This document shows positions 5,740 through 7,043 of a DNA stretch of 7,043 nucleotides, piece after piece. Within the stretch, counting starts at the first letter, position 1, and each line of letters opens with the position of its first letter. Position numbers and translations under genes: made by a program. Source of the stretch: an uncultured Lachnospiraceae bacterium. GTDB lineage: Bacteria; Bacillota; Clostridia; Lachnospirales; Lachnospiraceae. The stretch spans positions 1-7,043 of the forward strand of contig CAJTYN010000159.1 in NCBI GenBank assembly GCA_910584115.1. The letters run 5' to 3'. Below the pieces are notes generated by a model. The model was not told where the DNA came from. It saw only the letters and a program-made list of their open reading frames with translations, and did no database searches.

Positions 5740-7043
5740 CTACGCTGATGCCATTTCTTCTTTCAATGCTGCGATCAATCGGGCATTTTCACCCGATCCT
5801 CTAATGGCCAGCCGAACATATTGCCCATCGTGGATCTTACCAGAAAGATCCTTTATGAGCAGATCATGCTTTATCAACAATACCCGGGTCAATCGCTTTG
5901 CTGTGATCCCATTCATGAGCTCGACCATAACATAATTAGCCTGGGAAGGGATAACCCTGATCCCAGGGATCTTGTCAAGTTCCGACGCAAAACGAGCGCG
6001 CTCTTGACGGACTGCTCTCAATGCTGACAGATAATCTTTTTGATACTTTTCTCCGATCTGCATATAGAATTCTGCAAAAGAGTTGATATTCCATATAGAT
6101 ACATCTTCTTTCAGCCTTGCGATCGTCTCCGTGTCTCCGGAAGCGAGAACTCCCAAACGGAGTCCAGGAACACCGTAAGATTTTGATATACTCTTTATCA
6201 CATATAAATACCGATCCGCATCCAAGACTTCCTGTCGGATCATGGTGTGATCTTCTTCATCTGCAAAATCCACAAAGGATTCATCTAATATCAGTCGGAT
6301 ATCTCTTTTTCCTGCCCATTTGATCAACCTTACCAGATCAGCTTTGGGGATATAATTACCTGAAGGATTGTCTGGATTGATCACCACCAGGTTCTGAATA
6401 CTCTTTGTTCCGAAATACTCTATGATATCATCTGCAGTGTATGCATAGTCCCGATCATCTGGGATAAATACGACCCTTTCCTCTTTGGAACAACGATTTA
6501 CATACTCTTCAAAAGTGGGGCAGATGAATCCTGTCTTCCCGACCAGACGACACATCAGCGAACTGATCAGTTCTGCCGCACCATTACCGACGAGTATATT
6601 ATCTTGGCGTACACCAAAATCCTTACTTGCCAGGAGGGAATTCACCGCCATTCCTGATGGATATTGTGTCAGGAGTTTTTCAAAACTCGCTTTTATCTCA
6701 TCAATGAGCCTCTGGGGTGGAAAATACGGATTCACCAGATAACAAAAATCTATCAATCTAGGATAACGCCAATATCCTCCATAGCGTCTTTCCACAAGGG
6801 AGACTTTCTCATCCTCATCGGACGCAAACATGGATGCAGCGATATCCAGATCTTGGATATCATCAATCTCATACCATGATTGTCCAGTCAGGCATTTCGC
6901 TTTGATCCCAGGTTCTTCGAGCATCGTGATGACACGCAGTACTTGCTCATAATATTCATTGACACCGAGCGCTTTTTGATATGCCTCCAAAAACGGAACA
7001 TAATATCTCTCCGAAAAACGTTTGCTGAACTTATAGATGTTCA
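5740..7043 (-). CDS. NTP-transferase (LicC-like) / HisC-CobD-type PLP enzyme fusion, 5' end cut
   Basis: A bifunctional protein whose N-terminus lies beyond the right edge; 434 codons are at least partly visible. The frame runs without stop to 7043, so the TTG at 6990 is not a true start. The first about 70 residues (NIYKFSKRF, YYVPFLEAYQKALG, NEYYEQVL, then WYEIDDIQDLDIA) are the tail of a LicC/MobA-type nucleotidyltransferase domain. The rest is a fold-type I PLP enzyme. Numbered from TTG 6990 it has GNGAAE (135-140), NPDNPSG (205-211), DESFVDF (236-242), SISKSYGVPGLRLG (267-280) with Schiff-base K270 (codon 6181-6183), and a substrate-carboxylate arginine in RLAIRGSGEN (393-402). This resembles histidinol-phosphate aminotransferase and CobD L-threonine-phosphate decarboxylase. 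Phe239, where HisC normally has Tyr, leans toward the CobD-like decarboxylase side. Relatives include the Campylobacter capsule enzymes for ethanolamine phosphate and serinol phosphate. Proposed product: a CDP-linked small amine; this is inference. Confidence 0.85.
   Translation of the reverse strand, partial: NIYKFSKRFSERYYVPFLEAYQKALGVNEYYEQVLRVITMLEEPGIKAKCLTGQSWYEIDDIQDLDIAASMFASDEDEKVSLVERRYGGYWRYPRLIDFCYLVNPYFPPQRLIDEIKASFEKLLTQYPSGMAVNSLLASKDFGVRQDNILVGNGAAELISSLMCRLVGKTGFICPTFEEYVNRCSKEERVVFIPDDRDYAYTADDIIEYFGTKSIQNLVVINPDNPSGNYIPKADLVRLIKWAGKRDIRLILDESFVDFADEEDHTMIRQEVLDADRYLYVIKSISKSYGVPGLRLGVLASGDTETIARLKEDVSIWNINSFAEFYMQIGEKYQKDYLSALRAVRQERARFASELDKIPGIRVIPSQANYVMVELMNGITAKRLTRVLLIKHDLLIKDLSGKIHDGQYVRLAIRGSGENARLIAALKEEMASA

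Noticed and set aside
6988..6990. TTG as the start of a 416-residue aminotransferase
   Set aside because: The same frame continues upstream to the window edge with nucleotidyltransferase-like sequence, so the protein is a fusion cut by the edge and not a gene beginning here.

Overview
The window is one stretch of a bacterial surface-polysaccharide (capsule, exopolysaccharide or O-antigen type) biosynthesis operon. All seven genes lie on the minus strand, so transcription runs from the right edge to the left edge. Gaps are 51, 18, 12, 38, -14 (overlap) and 2 nt, which points to a single transcript. Both edge genes are cut: the rightmost lacks its N-terminal part and the leftmost lacks its last few codons. 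There is no gene-free stretch above 51 nt, and I see no tRNA, rRNA, CRISPR, insertion sequence, promoter or terminator. The low-to-moderate GC, the GGAGG-type ribosome binding sites and the protein families fit an anaerobic Firmicute (Clostridia, perhaps Lachnospiraceae). That taxonomic guess comes from general appearance only.

Right block (about 4597-7043, higher GC): a fusion of an NTP-transferase domain (LicC/choline-phosphate cytidylyltransferase type) to a PLP enzyme of the HisC/CobD class, followed by an octopine/nopaline-type opine dehydrogenase. Together these look like a pathway that builds a nucleotide-activated small amine (for example ethanolamine phosphate or serinol phosphate) and may N-alkylate it with a 2-oxo acid. 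Middle block (2518-4578 and 1472-2479): three different glycosyltransferases, a Caps_synth/GT32-like enzyme, a GT4 enzyme and a GT2 enzyme. Left block (1-1485, AT-rich): a sugar 3,4-ketoisomerase (FdtA/QdtA family) and a DegT-type sugar aminotransferase. These convert dTDP-4-keto-6-deoxyglucose to a dTDP-3-amino-3,6-dideoxyhexose (Fuc3N or Qui3N).

The genes plausibly cooperate to make an oligosaccharide repeat that contains a 3-amino-3,6-dideoxyhexose and carries an unusual phosphate-linked amine or opine decoration. RmlA/RmlB, the flippase, the polymerase, the priming transferase and the enzyme that would attach the decoration are not in the window. Base composition and GATC density change sharply along the operon, suggesting that at least two pieces of different origin were joined.
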